Positions 45,531 to 58,911 are shown, numbered from the stretch's first letter. The stretch is 64,000 nucleotides of DNA from Callipepla californica brunnescens (GCA_023055505.1 JALIRH010000036.1:1240001-1304000), one strand, 5' to 3'. A program made the numbers and translations. The notes: generated by a model not told the origin, from the sequence alone.

Positions 45531-46567
45531 ATTTTGTTTCCACGTTCACAAGTACCACTGCTTTTTGAAAGAGAAAAAAAGTTCAGTCATACATGAAACT
45601 TATCAGTTTGCTTGTCTGTCTCATATGAATTAGCTAAGAACAGTAAAATCAGTAAAATCACGTAAAATCAGTAACGTTACAGCTTTTTTCATGTTGTAAA
45701 TACAGGAGAGAACAGTATTTTCAGTTACTTTGACAGTATCTTGTCTGTACTGGAAAGTCCCCTGCAAGATGCACTTCTGTGTGAACAAAGGCGTGCCATA
45801 TGGAATGATGAATTATTCAACCACTGTAAGGAATAGCACATATGTCATCACTTCCTTCTGCACCAGCTCAGTTGGTTCTAAATTGCAAATACCACAAAGT
45901 GGAAAAAAAAAAAAACAACTCAAAACACTGTATTGTGCAAGTTCTGAACATTTGTTAAGCCAGAGGTAAGACCCCACTTGCAAAACGCATAGCATTAGAG
46001 CAGATAACCTCTTAGGCAAATTGAGCTCCCTTCAGTCAAACACAGAACTCCACTTGGACAGCCTGCATTCTGCTCAAGTAAGCCATGTTTTGCTCCTGCT
46101 CCAAAATTTCTCATCAAGACCTGCTTTAACTTCATATATTAACAACTAAAGTCTTTCGGTCTTAACCAGGACTTCAGATTCTGCCCTTTGGTTCCAAGAA
46201 AAGCTTTATTAATCTTAGGTGACACCAACTGCAACCAGATGGCCCACGCTCCACTGAAATACAGCCTGGAAGGCTTCCAGCACTGGAGGCTCGGTATTAA
46301 GAACATCGTGCTGTAATAGGTCTGAACCTATAAAAACATGGAGATGTGAATTTCCCAGACTGAGCTGGAGCACAGGATACCCTGGATATGGCTAGAGAAG
46401 GCAGGAGCGTTCAAGAATCAGAAGATGCCCATTTCCTTTGCTCTGCCAACACAAAGAAACAATTCCTGCTGCTGCACTGACACATTTTGATAGGATTCAT
46501 ACCACAAGTATAGAATATTCCATTCTGCTTCAATCAAGCCCCAAAAACCAATGATTTGGGGAAAAAG

Positions 46568-46587
46568 CTTTTTTTTTTTTTTTTCCC
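46568..46587 (+). repeat. Poly(T) tract
   Basis: A run of T residues ending in CCCC, about 90 bp upstream of the AATAAA at 46676. Simple sequence. Confidence 0.85.
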
Positions 46588-46675
46588 CTCATGTATTTGT
46601 ACGCTACTGTGGAATTCCTAATTTAATTTGCTTCTCTAACTTTGTGATAAAAGCATTCCAGAAATATAAGCAAAA

Positions 46676-46681
46676 AATAAA
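46676..46681 (+). terminator. PDPN: Candidate distal PDPN poly(A) signal
   Basis: The first plus-strand AATAAA after the PDPN stop. TGTGCTCTGTGAC lies downstream, a plausible GU-rich element. Confidence 0.4.
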
Positions 46682-46808
46682 TGTCAGAGGTCTACACATA
46701 AACTGTCACAGTGCTCTGTGACAGAGCTTTCACTGATCTGGATCATCTAGCTTCCCATTACTAATGGAGAAATTCAACATTACTTCTAATATGAGCTACC
46801 TGGTGGGG

Positions 46809-46845
<37 letters not shown>
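46809..46845 (+). repeat. (GT)n microsatellite
   Basis: About 17-18 uninterrupted GT dinucleotides, a likely polymorphic marker between PDPN and PRDM2. Confidence 0.97.
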
Positions 46846-49800
46846 GGAAGGGGATATATGTAGTTGTTTTTTTTCTCCTTTGGAAGAAGTCAAACAGCAC
46901 ATTGTCCTAGGGCAAATACTTCTGTGAGCTGAAATGAATGATCAGTATACACGTTTGCAGAACGGGGGCCCGGGGTCAGCAGACTTCCTATGAATGTGAA
47001 CACATCAGGAAACAACAGCCCCATACTTTGTTCAGGTTAGAATTTTATTCACCGGGAATAGCATTCAATATATCAACACTTGCTGTTCACCTAAAATTCT
47101 TACTCCTGATCGTGTTCATTCCTTTATGGTTAGTAACAGCAACGTTCCCTTTTGCAGCTTGGCTGTGAGTCATGAATGTGGCTCTTCCGAACAGACGAGC
47201 AGGCACCAGGCTTCCTGTGAGAGTGCCAGATGTCACTAAAAGGCATCATAAACATAGTTGTCCCCTTGTATTTGGGTGTGTGATGAAGATATATAGAGGT
47301 AATATATGGTGAAAGTAATGACTTGATGAATATTTATGACCTGAGGTGTAAGCAGAATGATTCATACAAGCATTCTTCATAAGGAATGTTTTCATTCTAA
47401 GAATGGAAGACAGCAGAGGAATGAATTCAGTAACTGGAGACAGCTAAACATTCACCAGAAGAGCATTATGGAGATCTCAGACTACTCCCATGCATTTGAG
47501 AAGCCCTCTCTAATAGTTAAAGCACCAAGCAAAACATGCAGCAATTGTTATTTTAGATTCATTCCATATTTGCAGTACACTGCAAGAATCTTGGCTGCAG
47601 AGTATTTCAGACATGCATTAAGTGTAACCTGCACAGCAACGCTTTCTGCCAAGCTTTAAAACTGAAAAGAACTGACATACTATCCATGCAAGAAAGGCAA
47701 ACACCAAGTATGATACACACATCAAATGATTTGCCAAGGGTAATAACCATGGTTAAGGGAAAAGCCATCAGTGCACCTCTACACAACAATCCTATCACAG
47801 CTTTGCATTATTTCAGGCAAAGTTCTTTGATGACAGAGTCCTTTATATATGGTAACAGAGGGCACAGGAGAAAAGCCAATAACCAAACCTACCAGGAGCC
47901 CCTGGGTCAGAAAATACACTTCAGATTAATGCTTCTGATGAAACACTACTCCACCTGAAGCAATCTCTCCTATACCACCTTAAGTTCTGTAGCATAGGTA
48001 CTACACTGAAGCCATCAGGAGCCTATGCCATGCCTGAAGACACTGTTATAACCATTCACACTCACCTATTTAACTAGATAAAGTATTAGACTGGCCAAAA
48101 CCATAGTTTTTCAGACAGCTTTTTTCACCTGAAACATTATCAACAGCACCAAATTTCTCAGCACCCCGTTCTGCTGCAGAAAATAACACTGGACGTGCAA
48201 CTTGACAGCAGTAAGTGCTGCAAGAAATTTGAATTGGGGCTTTGTGCATTTCTCACAGCTGCAGCACAGAGGCATTTACGTATAAATAAACGCAGCACCA
48301 CACCAGCCATGTGTCTTTGTCTAGGCCATGTGGATTTAGGCCCCAGACCAAACCCATACCCCCCCTGCTTTCTGTCAAACACTTGGACGACACCACAAAG
48401 ATCCCCATTCAATCACATGGCTCGTTAGGCTCTCCCAGGCTGGAGAGGTCAGATTTAGAGACTCTGACAAATGCTGCAGCAGTGAGCATTCTGGCCAGCG
48501 TGGAATGCTGCACATTCCATGCATTTTCTAGGTTGAGTTCTGTTTCCAGAAAGCATTTGGCAAGGGTGATCGATTTGGAGAGTTCAGAACCAAGCAGTAC
48601 CACCCAGAGAAGCAGCAAATGGAAGGAACAGAGAAGTGGTATAGCAACACTGGCATAAGCTGGGTTTAATTATGCAAATAAGAGATAATCCAGGAAGTGG
48701 CTGCAGTGGCATTATTTACAGGCAGCCTTTGCTTTATTAGTGAATAGCAGAAGCATTCAGGTAGTGTAAATTGCTGCTTCAAGTTACCTCTGTGGACCAG
48801 AGTGAGGCTTCATCTGAGGAAACTACCCTTGGCACCAATGTCAATCTTTCTGAGAGGCAAAATTATTAATGAGATCACGAGAACACACTGTTATTAACTA
48901 CAGTTTACACGGAGGCAAAACCTGCCATCTGTTCATTTAGAACTAGGAGTTCTGGGTTTCAGAAATGCTTGACTAATTATGAACTTACTTCTTGAGAATA
49001 GCTTTTTCCCCATGGATTTTTCTAGTTCACTTCTTCATCATTAATAATTAGCTTACTTCCACAATAAGTATGCTTGATTAACTGAGCAGAAAGCAACAGA
49101 AGCATCTGAGAATATAAAGTACACCTGCATTTCATGCAGAAAACTGAGAGAGAACTGTAAGAATGATTTAAGAATGATTTAAGATCTTACATGCCTGACA
49201 GGAAGCAATCTTTCCAGAAACAGACAAACAATACTGAAAGGAAAGACATCTCACTGCAGGCTGATAATGCAGATGCACTGTGACAGCACGCTCAGTAAAT
49301 TGTATTGTAGCACCAGCTAGTGGTAAGAATTAATGAAGGCGTACACAGAGGAAAAACAAATGTGTTAGCAAAAGAAAACCTTTAGATGATATGTAGCCTC
49401 CTATCCAAACCTTTTCTGCTGTTTAAAATAATATCAAAACAAACCAAGATCCATGTGAGTTTCACTGAGCACGCCTGAACCATCCAAACAGCATATCCAG
49501 TGTTGCTGATGCAGCTGATAACAGTTAGCAGTGGCACGAAGCAACAGCCAAGCACTTTTTCAGTGCTCCATCCCCAAAACCAACTCGTCTCTAGACGAAC
49601 ACTGTTTAGCCCGAACAAATGTTAGATACCGTTTTCATGGTTTCTCTTCCATGGAGCATCACCAGCGTTCTCTTTCAACATAAAATTACTGACACAAGAA
49701 ATATTTCATTGATTAATTCAGCTGAGAAACTCGCGATCATTCAGGACCCAGTCCTACAGCACAGGAATTAGTTTACAGAGACAGTTCTTTAAAAATGAAT

Positions 49801-52800
49801 CTAGTTTGCGATGCACACCATAAAATGTCAGTCGACACTCTAAATTTAATTGGATTTTATCTTTATCAGTGGTGTGATTTACAGAGGATAGCAATATGGC
49901 TGTTTTAATTGTTCAGTACTTCAGTTGGGTTGAGACTCGTGGACCACCACAGCATAAATCGAAGTGCAGGTACTCCGGAGCACCACCAGGTGGTACATAT
50001 TCTCAAAGTAAGGCAATAAGCAGGGGCAAGAGGAACAACCAACACCAGCACTGACCATGACAAAACAAGACAGCCAGCCTGCTCCTGCTCACTAAGGCTG
50101 AACAATCAGTTCTGGAGAATAGTATTACAGAGTCGCTGATGTGCCCCAGTGTGTGAAGAATACCACAAGAAAGCGTCCAGCTTATGGAATTAAAGTGCTT
50201 CAGAAATGGCTGATATACCGAGCTCTTTTTATCATGAAAAGAAGGCTATCTTCCACACGCTCCCTTCAATTATCTAAAAGCTATCTCCCTTTTTAATGCT
50301 GCCTGTCTCTTAACCACACTGGTTTTGGATACCTTGAAAGCAAGATCTGATTGGTTTGCTGAAGCATTTCTCATTCATATATGATGTAGTAAGCTCTGTA
50401 GAGACATTTATAATTTAAACAAGCAGCTTAAGAGCCGCAGGATTCATACATGGAAGATAGCTACATCAAGAGTGAGCTGCTGAACTATTTATAAGTAATG
50501 TGAATTTCTAATGTGTAGTGACTTCCCAGTAATTATATTAATCTGTAGCAAAAGACAAAATACTATTTTGCTACATATTTCTGCTCTACACTTTACAGTT
50601 AAAAGCTGCATCACACTAGCACAGCAAAGTGTAAGTGATTTGGAAGTCTAATAATCAACAAGAGCACACTCAACTACAGGATCATGGGTGTCACTACCTC
50701 GTGTCTCTCAGAACACACTATAAAGTACAGGGGTGTTTTGTTCACAGAATGAAGGCCTAAATATATAGAAACTAGTTGAGTGACAGCTAGTTGAATAACA
50801 GCAAGAGCCTATTCACACTTGAGCAAAGCACAGCTGCTCAGAGGAAAAGCGATAGGATATGCCAAAAATACAGCCTGAGAAACTACCAGAGAGGCCCCAA
50901 GGGAAAATAACTGGAATCCCTGTAGTTCAATACATGTAATACTTGATACATAACATATCAAGTTTCTGCAGATCTTCAAGCCTACTTTTGTTTGGTTGAG
51001 AGCTCTTTGTGACAGCTAAAGAGATTAGTGTTACTATTAGACCTGGATAACCAAGACTCCCATACTTCAAGCTATCTCAACAGCAAAGTCTGCAATTGCA
51101 TAGAGGTTTGCTATCACACCGTTATTCTCTTAACAGACTCATCAAGCATCTGAAACAGATACTGTTCTATTTGCAACGTGGCTTATTTGCATCCCTCGTG
51201 TGCTGATTTATTCTGTTCAGCACAGAACAAGTTCTAACTTTGTCAGCGCAGCACCTGAGAATGCATTGTTACAGACACATAACTGTGCATCCACCACGTG
51301 CACTCTCACACCAGTGAGCTCCATGATCGGCTTGGTGTCTGCCATATACATTTGTTACTTCTTTAATATCACAGTGTCAGTGCCAGACTGCTGACAGATT
51401 GCAATGTTAGGCTACTGAAGGCAGCACCAAATCCCTGATGTTACATAGTATGAAGGAAAAACTACTACTGATCTCATCTATTGCATTATTTTAACAGTTC
51501 ACGTCTATGAGAAAGCTTAAAGATGCCTTTAGTTATTTATTTTGCAGAAAACACCAAGATGCAGCCATGGAAAAAATGCCTCACAAGCATTAATAGATAC
51601 ATATTTATTCCTGAGCACAATGCAGGTGCATTCTCGCATTATAAAAGCAAGTTTCCCCCAGTCAGCATACAGAAGTGTGACTAACAAAGCAGTGTGTCTT
51701 ACTGGCCCTTCAGAAGCTGCTCTCTCCTTTGATACACTGGCACAGGACTCCCAGTGTTTTTTGTCTCAGTTGACCAGAACCTGATTCAGTTCTGTTCAGC
51801 CAGCCAGGGTCTTACACTCGCCCATATCTAGCAGCACTTGGATAAAAAGAACTTTTTTCCTGAAACAACTCAGTCCTTGACACGTCTTATTTACTGACTG
51901 AAGTAGCTAAAGAAGCCCAACTACCTCCTTCAGCTCCAAGATACAGAATAAACAGTTTGGGAATCAACACTCAGAAGAGAAAATGTAATTAAGGAAAAGA
52001 AAAGCATTCTGAAAACACTCTCTCTTAAGCCTTTAAACCATTATACAACTTAAAACCTCATTTTCAATGCAAATCAATGAAGACCTCAGCCCAAATCACA
52101 GATCTAGTTTCCCTGACCTCTGAATTCCAGTAAGTCAGAAGCCAGCATATAGCTTTACAAGCATTTGCTTCTCCACAAAAGAACACTGCCTTCGAGTAAG
52201 AAAGCTCTAACCTCTCTACTTTGAAGAGTTTAAATTATGCAACTATAATTCTCTTTATCCTTCCAATAATAGAACAGAATCTTTCAACAGATTCACACAG
52301 ACAGTACCTTATTTTTGAGTTTTGATAGAACAGCAGCAGCCAGAAGTGCCTTACCTTTTTCTTCTCACATTCCTTACACACCTCTTCATTTCTTCATACT
52401 TCTTCTGTCCCCCTGAATTTTAGAAAGAAAGAGAATGTGTAATTCAAAGAGATACACAGCTGTGAATCTCCAACAGTCAGGAAGGAATTGTTTTCTACTC
52501 TGTGGATTTTGTCTTAAAAAAAGCAAACTAAACTTTCCTTAGAATAACTGTAATAAGAGCCTCTTAGTTAATAAATCAAATAATGCAAACCAATCACCAA
52601 GCCTATCTTGTCTCAGAGCTCTTCAGCTGGTAAAGCTTTTTCTATTTACTTTCCTATCATGGCAATCATTGAAGTCTTTTTATACAACTATAATAGCAGA
52701 CTTAAGTACTTTCAATTCCTCTTATAATTTCAGCTCTTTCTTTTAAGATTTATAGCAACATAAAACTTCTAAGAATATTAAGAAGCATTTGAAAAAAATA

Positions 52801-53026
52801 CTGAGTTTGTTACTGTCAAGCTATGACCTTCAATCAGTTGCAGTTACAAGCTAAAGTAGTAAGTACCTAGAATAACTACCTTGTTTTCACTCAGTTCAGA
52901 GCTTCAGCTTTTCAAGAGTTCCTTCTTTACCTACAACACAGAGCACAGCAAACAGTTAATAAAACAAGGAACACTAAAAATAACATTGAATTAAGTGGCC
53001 TTTATAAAGAATTACACATCTGTAAT

Positions 53027-53075
53027 TGGGACTAGATGATCTTTGAGATCCCTTCCAACCCAAGCCAGTCCATGA
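53027..53075 (+). mobile_element. CR1 3' end remnant
   Basis: GGGACTAGATGATCTTTGAG followed by ATCCCTTCCAACCCAAGCC. A plus-oriented CR1 terminal segment without intact octamers. Confidence 0.75.
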
Positions 53076-53689
53076 CCCCACAAAGAATTCCATGTTGTTG
53101 CAGCATTGCACTGCCAGGCAATAAGAAGTAAAACATCAGCTTTGAGTGGAGACAACTGGCAGTTTTAGACCAACCATTAGAAAGCGTTCAAGAATAAGCA
53201 TTAAATACTAAAGTACACTGAAATAAAAAGCTTTATAAAATCCCCAGCTAAGCCAAGCATAAAATAAACCTATTTTAGCTATACTATATTCTTACTCTGT
53301 TGCTACAGAAAGGCAAGGAAACTCTTTTCCTTGACCTAGAGAAGTAATGCCAGCCTTTCAATAGAAAGGCTTTGTTTCTCTCAGCCTTAAATTGTTAAGC
53401 ATAAATACTTCAGTAATGTACTAAAAATGAAAAAAAAACCAAACAACCCATCAAATAAATTCTAAGAAAATGAAAAAGATGGGAGTGTTTTGTAGCTTAG
53501 TGCTGTAAGTGTACAGGCTGGCTTGCTGCTATCTGCCTTGCCCAGTTTACAGTCTCAACGGTTCTAGAATACAGAAAAAGAAGTGAAAAGATTTAAGAAA
53601 ATAATAAAACATTTTATTTCCTAAATGTGATTCTCAGGCCTTGGGTTCTTCGTGGAACTTTTCCTAGTGTTCTAAATAGGTTAAGTGAT

Positions 53690-53890
53690 ATTTTGGATAT
53701 AAGGAAAAGTTATTTACAAGAAGGGCAGTGAGGGGCTGGCACAGACTGCCCAGAGAGGGGGTGCAGACCCCCAGGCTCAGGCTGGAGGGGCTGTGAGCAC
53801 TGCTGGAGCTGTGGGTGCCCCTGCTCAGTGCAATGGGGTTGGACCTGATGGCCTTTAGGGTCCCTTCCAACTCAAATCCATGACTGTAGG
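53690..53890 (+). mobile_element. CR1 LINE 3' fragment
   Basis: GGGCAGTGAGGGGCTGGCAC, then GACTGCCCAGAGAGGGGGTGCAG and GGTTGGACCTGATGGCCTTTAGGGTCCCTTCCAACTC. Plus orientation, same subfamily as the copy at 16622-16800. Confidence 0.93.
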
Positions 53891-54146
53891 ATTTCAAGAA
53901 TAGCATGATTCGTATTAACATTATTGGTGATAGTTTTGAGAAAACATCCTTAGTGTTTGTGAGGTTATAAAGGTTTGTCATATGGCTAGTGCATGAAGGA
54001 AGATCACTGCATCCTGTTTCTTTCAGTCTGCTGTTGGTTGGTGGAGCTGCACACTGCAACAAAGACCTTAAAAGTCCAACTTCACAGTCAGCATCTTCCT
54101 AGCACTTGAAAGACCACCTTCACAGCTATCCGTGTTGGAAACGTGG

Positions 54147-54545
54147 TGATTTACACTCAAGCATCATCCAGTTTGGAAAAGACCACCAAGATAGCCAAGC
54201 CCCACCACAACCCACCCCACTGTGGCCACTGCCCGCATCCCTCAGCACCACATCTCCACACCGAACACATCCAAGGACAGTGACCCCACACCCTCCTGGG
54301 CAGCTGTGCCAGCACATCACTGCTCTCTCCGAGGAGATACTCCTCCTAATATCCAACCTGAACCTCCCTTGGCACAACCCGAGGTCATCACCTCTCATCC
54401 TATCACCACCAGCTGCAAGCAGAGGCCAACCCTTCCTCACCACAGCTTCTTTTGAGGATTTCTAGAGAGCAATAAGGTCTGCCCTGAAGCTCCTGATCTC
54501 CAGACTGACCACCCCAGCTCCCCAGAAGGCTCTTACAGAAAGCAC
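54147..54545 (-). mobile_element. CR1 LINE 3' fragment, 400 bp
   Basis: GTTTGGAAAAGACCACCAAG starts the conserved part. It is followed by CCCCACCACAACCC, CCTCAGCACCACATCTCCAC, and the body ATCCAACCTGAACCTCCCTTGGCACAAC..AGGTCATCACCTCTCATCC..CCCCAGCTCCCC. Minus orientation, ending about 450 bp before the PRDM2 CpG island. Confidence 0.9.
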
Positions 54546-54994
54546 CAGTTTGACAAGGCCGGGCGGGCAGGGAAGGTCGTTGCCCACACGTGGAGCAACC
54601 AGACTTCAGTGTCGTGCCGCCTCATGTGTGAATCCACATCATTAACTGTCACGGTTTCATGATTTTTGGTATCGGTATTTCGCATCATAACATCATTTCT
54701 CCCTGACGGACCTGAACCACATCAAAATAATCGCAGACCTACAAAGCATCCCTATACCCAAACCCGCACAGCTGCCTTAGCTTCACGGCTTCCCACCTGC
54801 TGCTGGAGTACAGTCTGTTTCTCGGTTTTTTTGTCTTTTTTTTCCCTCCTCTCTGTGACACACAGCAGCAGGAAAACACCTCTCTATTTATTTATGTATT
54901 AAAAATAAGAAATAATAATAATTTAAAAAAAAAAACACCGCCAAAAACCCATAAATAGGGAAAGAGAACCTGCTCTCCTCCACAGCTCATTGTC

Positions 54995-55560
54995 TGGGGA
55001 TGAGGGCGGATGCCGGAGGCCGAGGAGCGGAGGACGGCTCTGACAGACGGGACGAGCCGAGCGGTTCCCGGGTGAACATGGGGGCGAAGCGGGGACCCCT
55101 GAGGGGCGGGAGGGGGGGAGGGGCGGCCCCGCTGCGGAGGGGGTCCCGCGGTGGGGGCACTGCCCGCTGCTCTCCCCCCAAACGTCACTTCCGAGGCTGG
55201 AGACAAAATGGCGTCCGGACGGTGCCAGAGCTGAGGCCGTTCCGCGCCGCTCCGAGCCGGGCCGAAGGAGGAGGAGGAGGAGAGGGAGGAAGCAGAGGCC
55301 TCGCAGGTGAGAGGGAGGCGGCCCCGCGGGAGCCGCTGTGCCGGAGGGTGGGCCGGGCCGGGCCGTGGGGGCGGTGGGCAGAGCTCGGCGGTGCGGAGCC
55401 GGGGAGAGGGGGGCACGGCCCGCGGAGCCGCGTCCTGCGCTGGGTCCCGCAGTACAAAGACGCGGAGGACCTGGAGAGCGTGAGGAGAAGGGAGCGGGGC
55501 TGGAGCGATGGGTCGGTGTGAGGAGGCGGCTCGGGGAGCTCGGTGTTTCTTACCGTGGGC
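54995..55560 (+). promoter_or_regulatory. PRDM2: PRDM2 CpG-island promoter
   Basis: The only dense CpG cluster in the window. It contains GGGGCGG/GGGCGGG boxes and a quadruplex-capable run of four G tracts (55103-55126). A composite ACGTCACTTCCG (CRE half plus ETS/GABP) lies at 55182-55193, and AAAATGGCG, a YY1-type element, at 55205-55213. ETS plus YY1 without TATA is the usual housekeeping promoter layout, placing the start site at about 55190-55205. The 173-codon open frame across it reflects GC richness and is not treated as coding. Confidence 0.85.
55195..55306 (+). other. PRDM2: PRDM2 non-coding exon 1 (5' end inferred)
   Basis: The 3' boundary is the strong donor CTCGCAG|GTGAGAG at 55307. 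The 5' boundary is inferred from the YY1 element and is approximate. It contains a GGA-repeat purine stretch and an upstream ORF, ATG GCG TCC ... TGA, of 8 codons starting at 55208. Confidence 0.6.
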
Positions 55561-55596
55561 ATTGTGGTGTAGGCTCAGTCTTTGCCTCCACACAAC

Positions 55597-55783
55597 AGGT
55601 GATGGCCTGCAGTTGTGCCAGGGGATGTTAGGAGAAACCTCCCCGGAGGAGTGGTTGTGTGCTGGAACACGCAGGGATGTGGTGCGGGCAGTGTGAACGT
55701 ACTTAGGGACGTGGTTTGGTGTGCAGTACTGGTGGACGGTTGGGTTAGTTGACCTTAGTGGTCTTTTCCAGCCTTAATTGATT
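55597..55783 (+). mobile_element. CR1 LINE 3' fragment
   Basis: CAGGTGATGGCCTGCAGTTG and TGCCAGGGGATGTTAGGAG form the body, followed by GGTTGGGTTAGTTGACCTTAGTGGTCTTTTCCAGCC. Plus orientation, just inside the PRDM2 5' intron, immediately downstream of the island. Confidence 0.85.
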
Positions 55784-56263
55784 CATTTTCACCCAGTCCT
55801 GGGGTTTCTGTGCTGTGATACTGTGGGGAGGAAGGTTTGGGGTGACAGAGCAGGCAGTGCCTTTGAGAGCATCGTGTGTTTGATGCCACAGCAGCAAGTG
55901 GAGCCCTCCTGGTGGTTGCGAGAGTGCAGCTGCTCTGTAGAGCTTTTAATGCTTTTAAGGTCCTACAAAACTCCTGAAGATCCATTTTGAAATAGTAAAG
56001 AGGACTTTAAACCATTTTCAGCTCTTGAAGGTGGAAAGGACGGTGATGTTCTTGTACCTCTTAGCATTCAGTGACAGAAGGTATTTTCCTTACTTTGCGT
56101 TTACATTCTTAACAGAGGCAGCTCCCAATGGTGGTGGGTCTGCTGGCGTTCCTGATGCCACTTTTGAGACACCCAATTGGTCGATAGAGACCTTTAAGAG
56201 CCAGAAGATCTCTCAGCTTGTGGGGATTGCTGGAAGAGCTGTGTGGTGCTGCTGCTGGGTCTT

Positions 56264-56560
56264 ATCATAGAACGGCTTGGGTTGGAAGAGACTTCAAAGA
56301 CCATCCAGTTCCAACACTTCTGCCTTAGGCAGGGTTACTGCCCACTAAATCGGGTGCTAGCTCTGGCTGCCCAGGGCCCCCCATCTGTGGCCTTGATCAC
56401 CTGTGGGACACCACAGCTTTCTGGGCAGCAGTGACACGGCCTCACTGCCCTCTGCATAAAGAATATTCCTCAGACATTAGTCTAAATCTCCCCTCTGATA
56501 GTTTGAAGCCACTCCCCATTGTCCCATCTCTATCCATCTGTCTTCAGACACATAGCTCAG
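56264..56560 (-). mobile_element. CR1 LINE 3' fragment
   Basis: ATCATAGAACGGCTTGGGTT, then GGAAGAGACTTCAAAGACCATCCAGTTCC, GCCCAGGGCCCCCCATC and AGACATTAGTCTAAATCTCC. Minus orientation. Confidence 0.92.
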
Positions 56561-58911
56561 CTCAGTGCTGTCCTCCCAAGCTTGGCTGGGGCAGAAGTGT
56601 CTCAGCCCATCCACCCTGTGGCTCAGAACTTAAGAAAAAGACCAAGGTTTGCTTCTAGTGGAACCCTGGTGATGTGGAATAAAGGGCAAAAAACCACTTT
56701 GGGGTTACAGAAGTGACAATACATAAAAAGGAGATCTAAATATTGTCCTGCACTAGGTGTCAGTCTCTTAAAACACATTCATGGGGGTTTAGAGGTACAT
56801 CTGTAGTAATGTTTTTGCCTGTCACCAGTCTGCAGCCACTGGTTGCTGCATGTGCCATACTCTGCAAGTGAGAGTCTCAGCCAGGGGAAGAGATGGAAAT
56901 GCAGGCTGTGTCTTGCAGCGACAGCACGGTGCCTTTTTCATCAAGAGCCGTTTGCTTACTTGTGAAGATTGGAGTCTGCTTCTTTTATGGGTTTTGCTGT
57001 TTTGGTCGGAGATTTATAAACAGCTGGAGGTCGCAAGCTGATGCATGTTGAATATCTGCATTGGGATGCCTTGTTCTTTATATTTTCTGAGTCTTTCTTC
57101 GATCTTTGTAGTTAACAACTCCTCATCTCAAAGAATTGATTTTTACTACACGTGATCCTCTTCTGATTTACCATTCCATCATTGTTAGTGTTCTGTAACT
57201 CAGCTCAGTCTTCAGGTCCTGTAAATCATTCTGTTTGCCATACTGTGCAATGCTTCCTAGAGTGTATTGCCCCCACAGAATCACTTTAGTTCACTAGTTC
57301 TTTACACGGGACCATCTTTCCATGTGAAAACAGTAGTTTTGCAGCATTTACTGTGGCTATAGTACATGACAAATAAAAGCTTTGAGCTATGCATAGTCCT
57401 GGCAGGGATCATAATGCCTTTATAGCACCACAGTGCGTTTTGTGTTGGATTTGTTAGCATGCAATGGGACAGGTGTGATCGTGCTACTTAATGCTGCCCC
57501 CAGAACGAGGTGCTTTTCTTTTCCAGTGTTGTGTTTTCTCAGACTGGATTACTAGCTGGAAGATATTTCTTTGCCTCTGTATGAAAGATACTCACAGACA
57601 AAAGTGGGAGGCAGCCCTGCGTTGTGAAAAGGAATGACTGGAACAGGCTATTTCTCGTCATCGTCACTGAATGAACCTTCTTACTGCCTACAGCTTGTTT
57701 ATTTACAAAGCACTAAGCAGAACTTTTGTTTTTATCAGGCAAGAGACAGCAGATGTAACAGATGTTACATCATTATTTATTGCTTTTCTCCATCTTTGTT
57801 CTGGTAGTCTCGAGGAACTGAAAACTCCATTGCAACTCAGTGCCCGCAGATAGCACTGCTGTTTCTCAAATGCATTCTTAATACATCAGGGTTTTTTTTT
57901 GGAAGCTTTCCTTAACCTAACACACTGTACATACAGTACTATTCCAGTGCTGAAGTGCAACAAAGTTGTAAGCACTCAGATGTTTAATAATAGTGATCCT
58001 TCATCTGCTGTAATTAAAAGCTAAAGCAAAGGAAAAGAGCATTTCCACCATGCTGCAGTTTCCAGCCTGGAGCCCTGCTTGGGAGACGAGGCTGCCGAGG
58101 CTTTCAAGTTCTGCTCCAGTTTTGTAATTGTCGTGTTTTTGCCCAGACAGGGGCGTAATGCACGTCCCATTTTCAGCTTCCAAAACAGGACTGATGCTCT
58201 TGCGCCTGTTTATTTTTCCTTCCTCTGGGTTGGAAGTAACATTTCAAAGTAAAAGGGTCATCTTCTGGAGATGATGAATGTGGTTTAGAAAAGCAGAAGG
58301 CAGACATGTCAGTGCTTACTGGAAGTACCAGCTGCCTGTTCCAAAAAACCCCTCCAAACGACAGCTCACATAAAAGTAACTAATTTTGTACAAAATTAAC
58401 AACATTAATTCCAAAGAATTCTTTCTAATGAGCCTTTCTAAATAATTTTTTCAGAGGCTGAGATGATGCGGTGCAGTAAATCTGACTTTTCTTGTTTGTT
58501 CCTCTGCTGCTTTAGTACTTTGTGAGAGGGCCCGTCAGTTCTGTACTCATGGGATCTGCTGTGGGTGGTGGTTGGAAATAAATAGGACCTGGTTTTCTGG
58601 GAATGAATGTTGGAAATTCAGATGGGTAGGCTTCAGGTTGGTGTGGTTTGGGTCGTGCAGCCATGTGGATCTAGAGCTTGAAAATGAAGCTTTGTGTTAC
58701 AAATGCATTGCTTTCTATTCTTAAGTCATTTTTGTACAAATAAAGAGAAAACTAGTGAGTGTCCGTGAGTTGGAATTGCAGCTGAAGTTGATTTTATTTT
58801 TTTCTAGTGTAGTCACTCTTTCTATGCAATTTTCATTATCATTAACAAGGAAAGAAAATGGGGAAACGTTTTCAGATAGGTTTTTAATGTTGCAGAGCTC
58901 ACATAACTTAT

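Larger units (their letters stand above)
43838..46700 (+). other. PDPN: Probable PDPN 3'UTR
   Basis: Non-coding sequence after the stop. Candidate poly(A) hexamers are ATTAAA at 44863-44868 and AATAAA at 46676-46681, the latter giving a 2.8 kb UTR. A 136-codon open frame at 44596-45006 has no recognisable domain and is most likely chance. A MIR-like relic lies at about 45460-45530. Confidence 0.4.
46846..54995. other. Intergenic interval, PDPN to PRDM2
   Basis: An 8.1 kb interval. From 46.85 to 53.0 kb I see no recognisable gene or CR1, and 50-53.6 kb is markedly AT-rich. A short tandem repeat of AAGAATGATTTA occurs near 49160. CR1 fragments cluster at 53.0-54.5 kb, just before the CpG island. 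An A-rich stretch (54895-54935) borders the island. Confidence 0.6.

Noticed and set aside
55000..55521. 173-codon open frame (and opposite-strand frames) across the CpG island
   Set aside because: GC-rich DNA lacks stop codons by composition. The residues are low-complexity Gly/Arg/Pro, and the stretch contains promoter elements and a splice donor.
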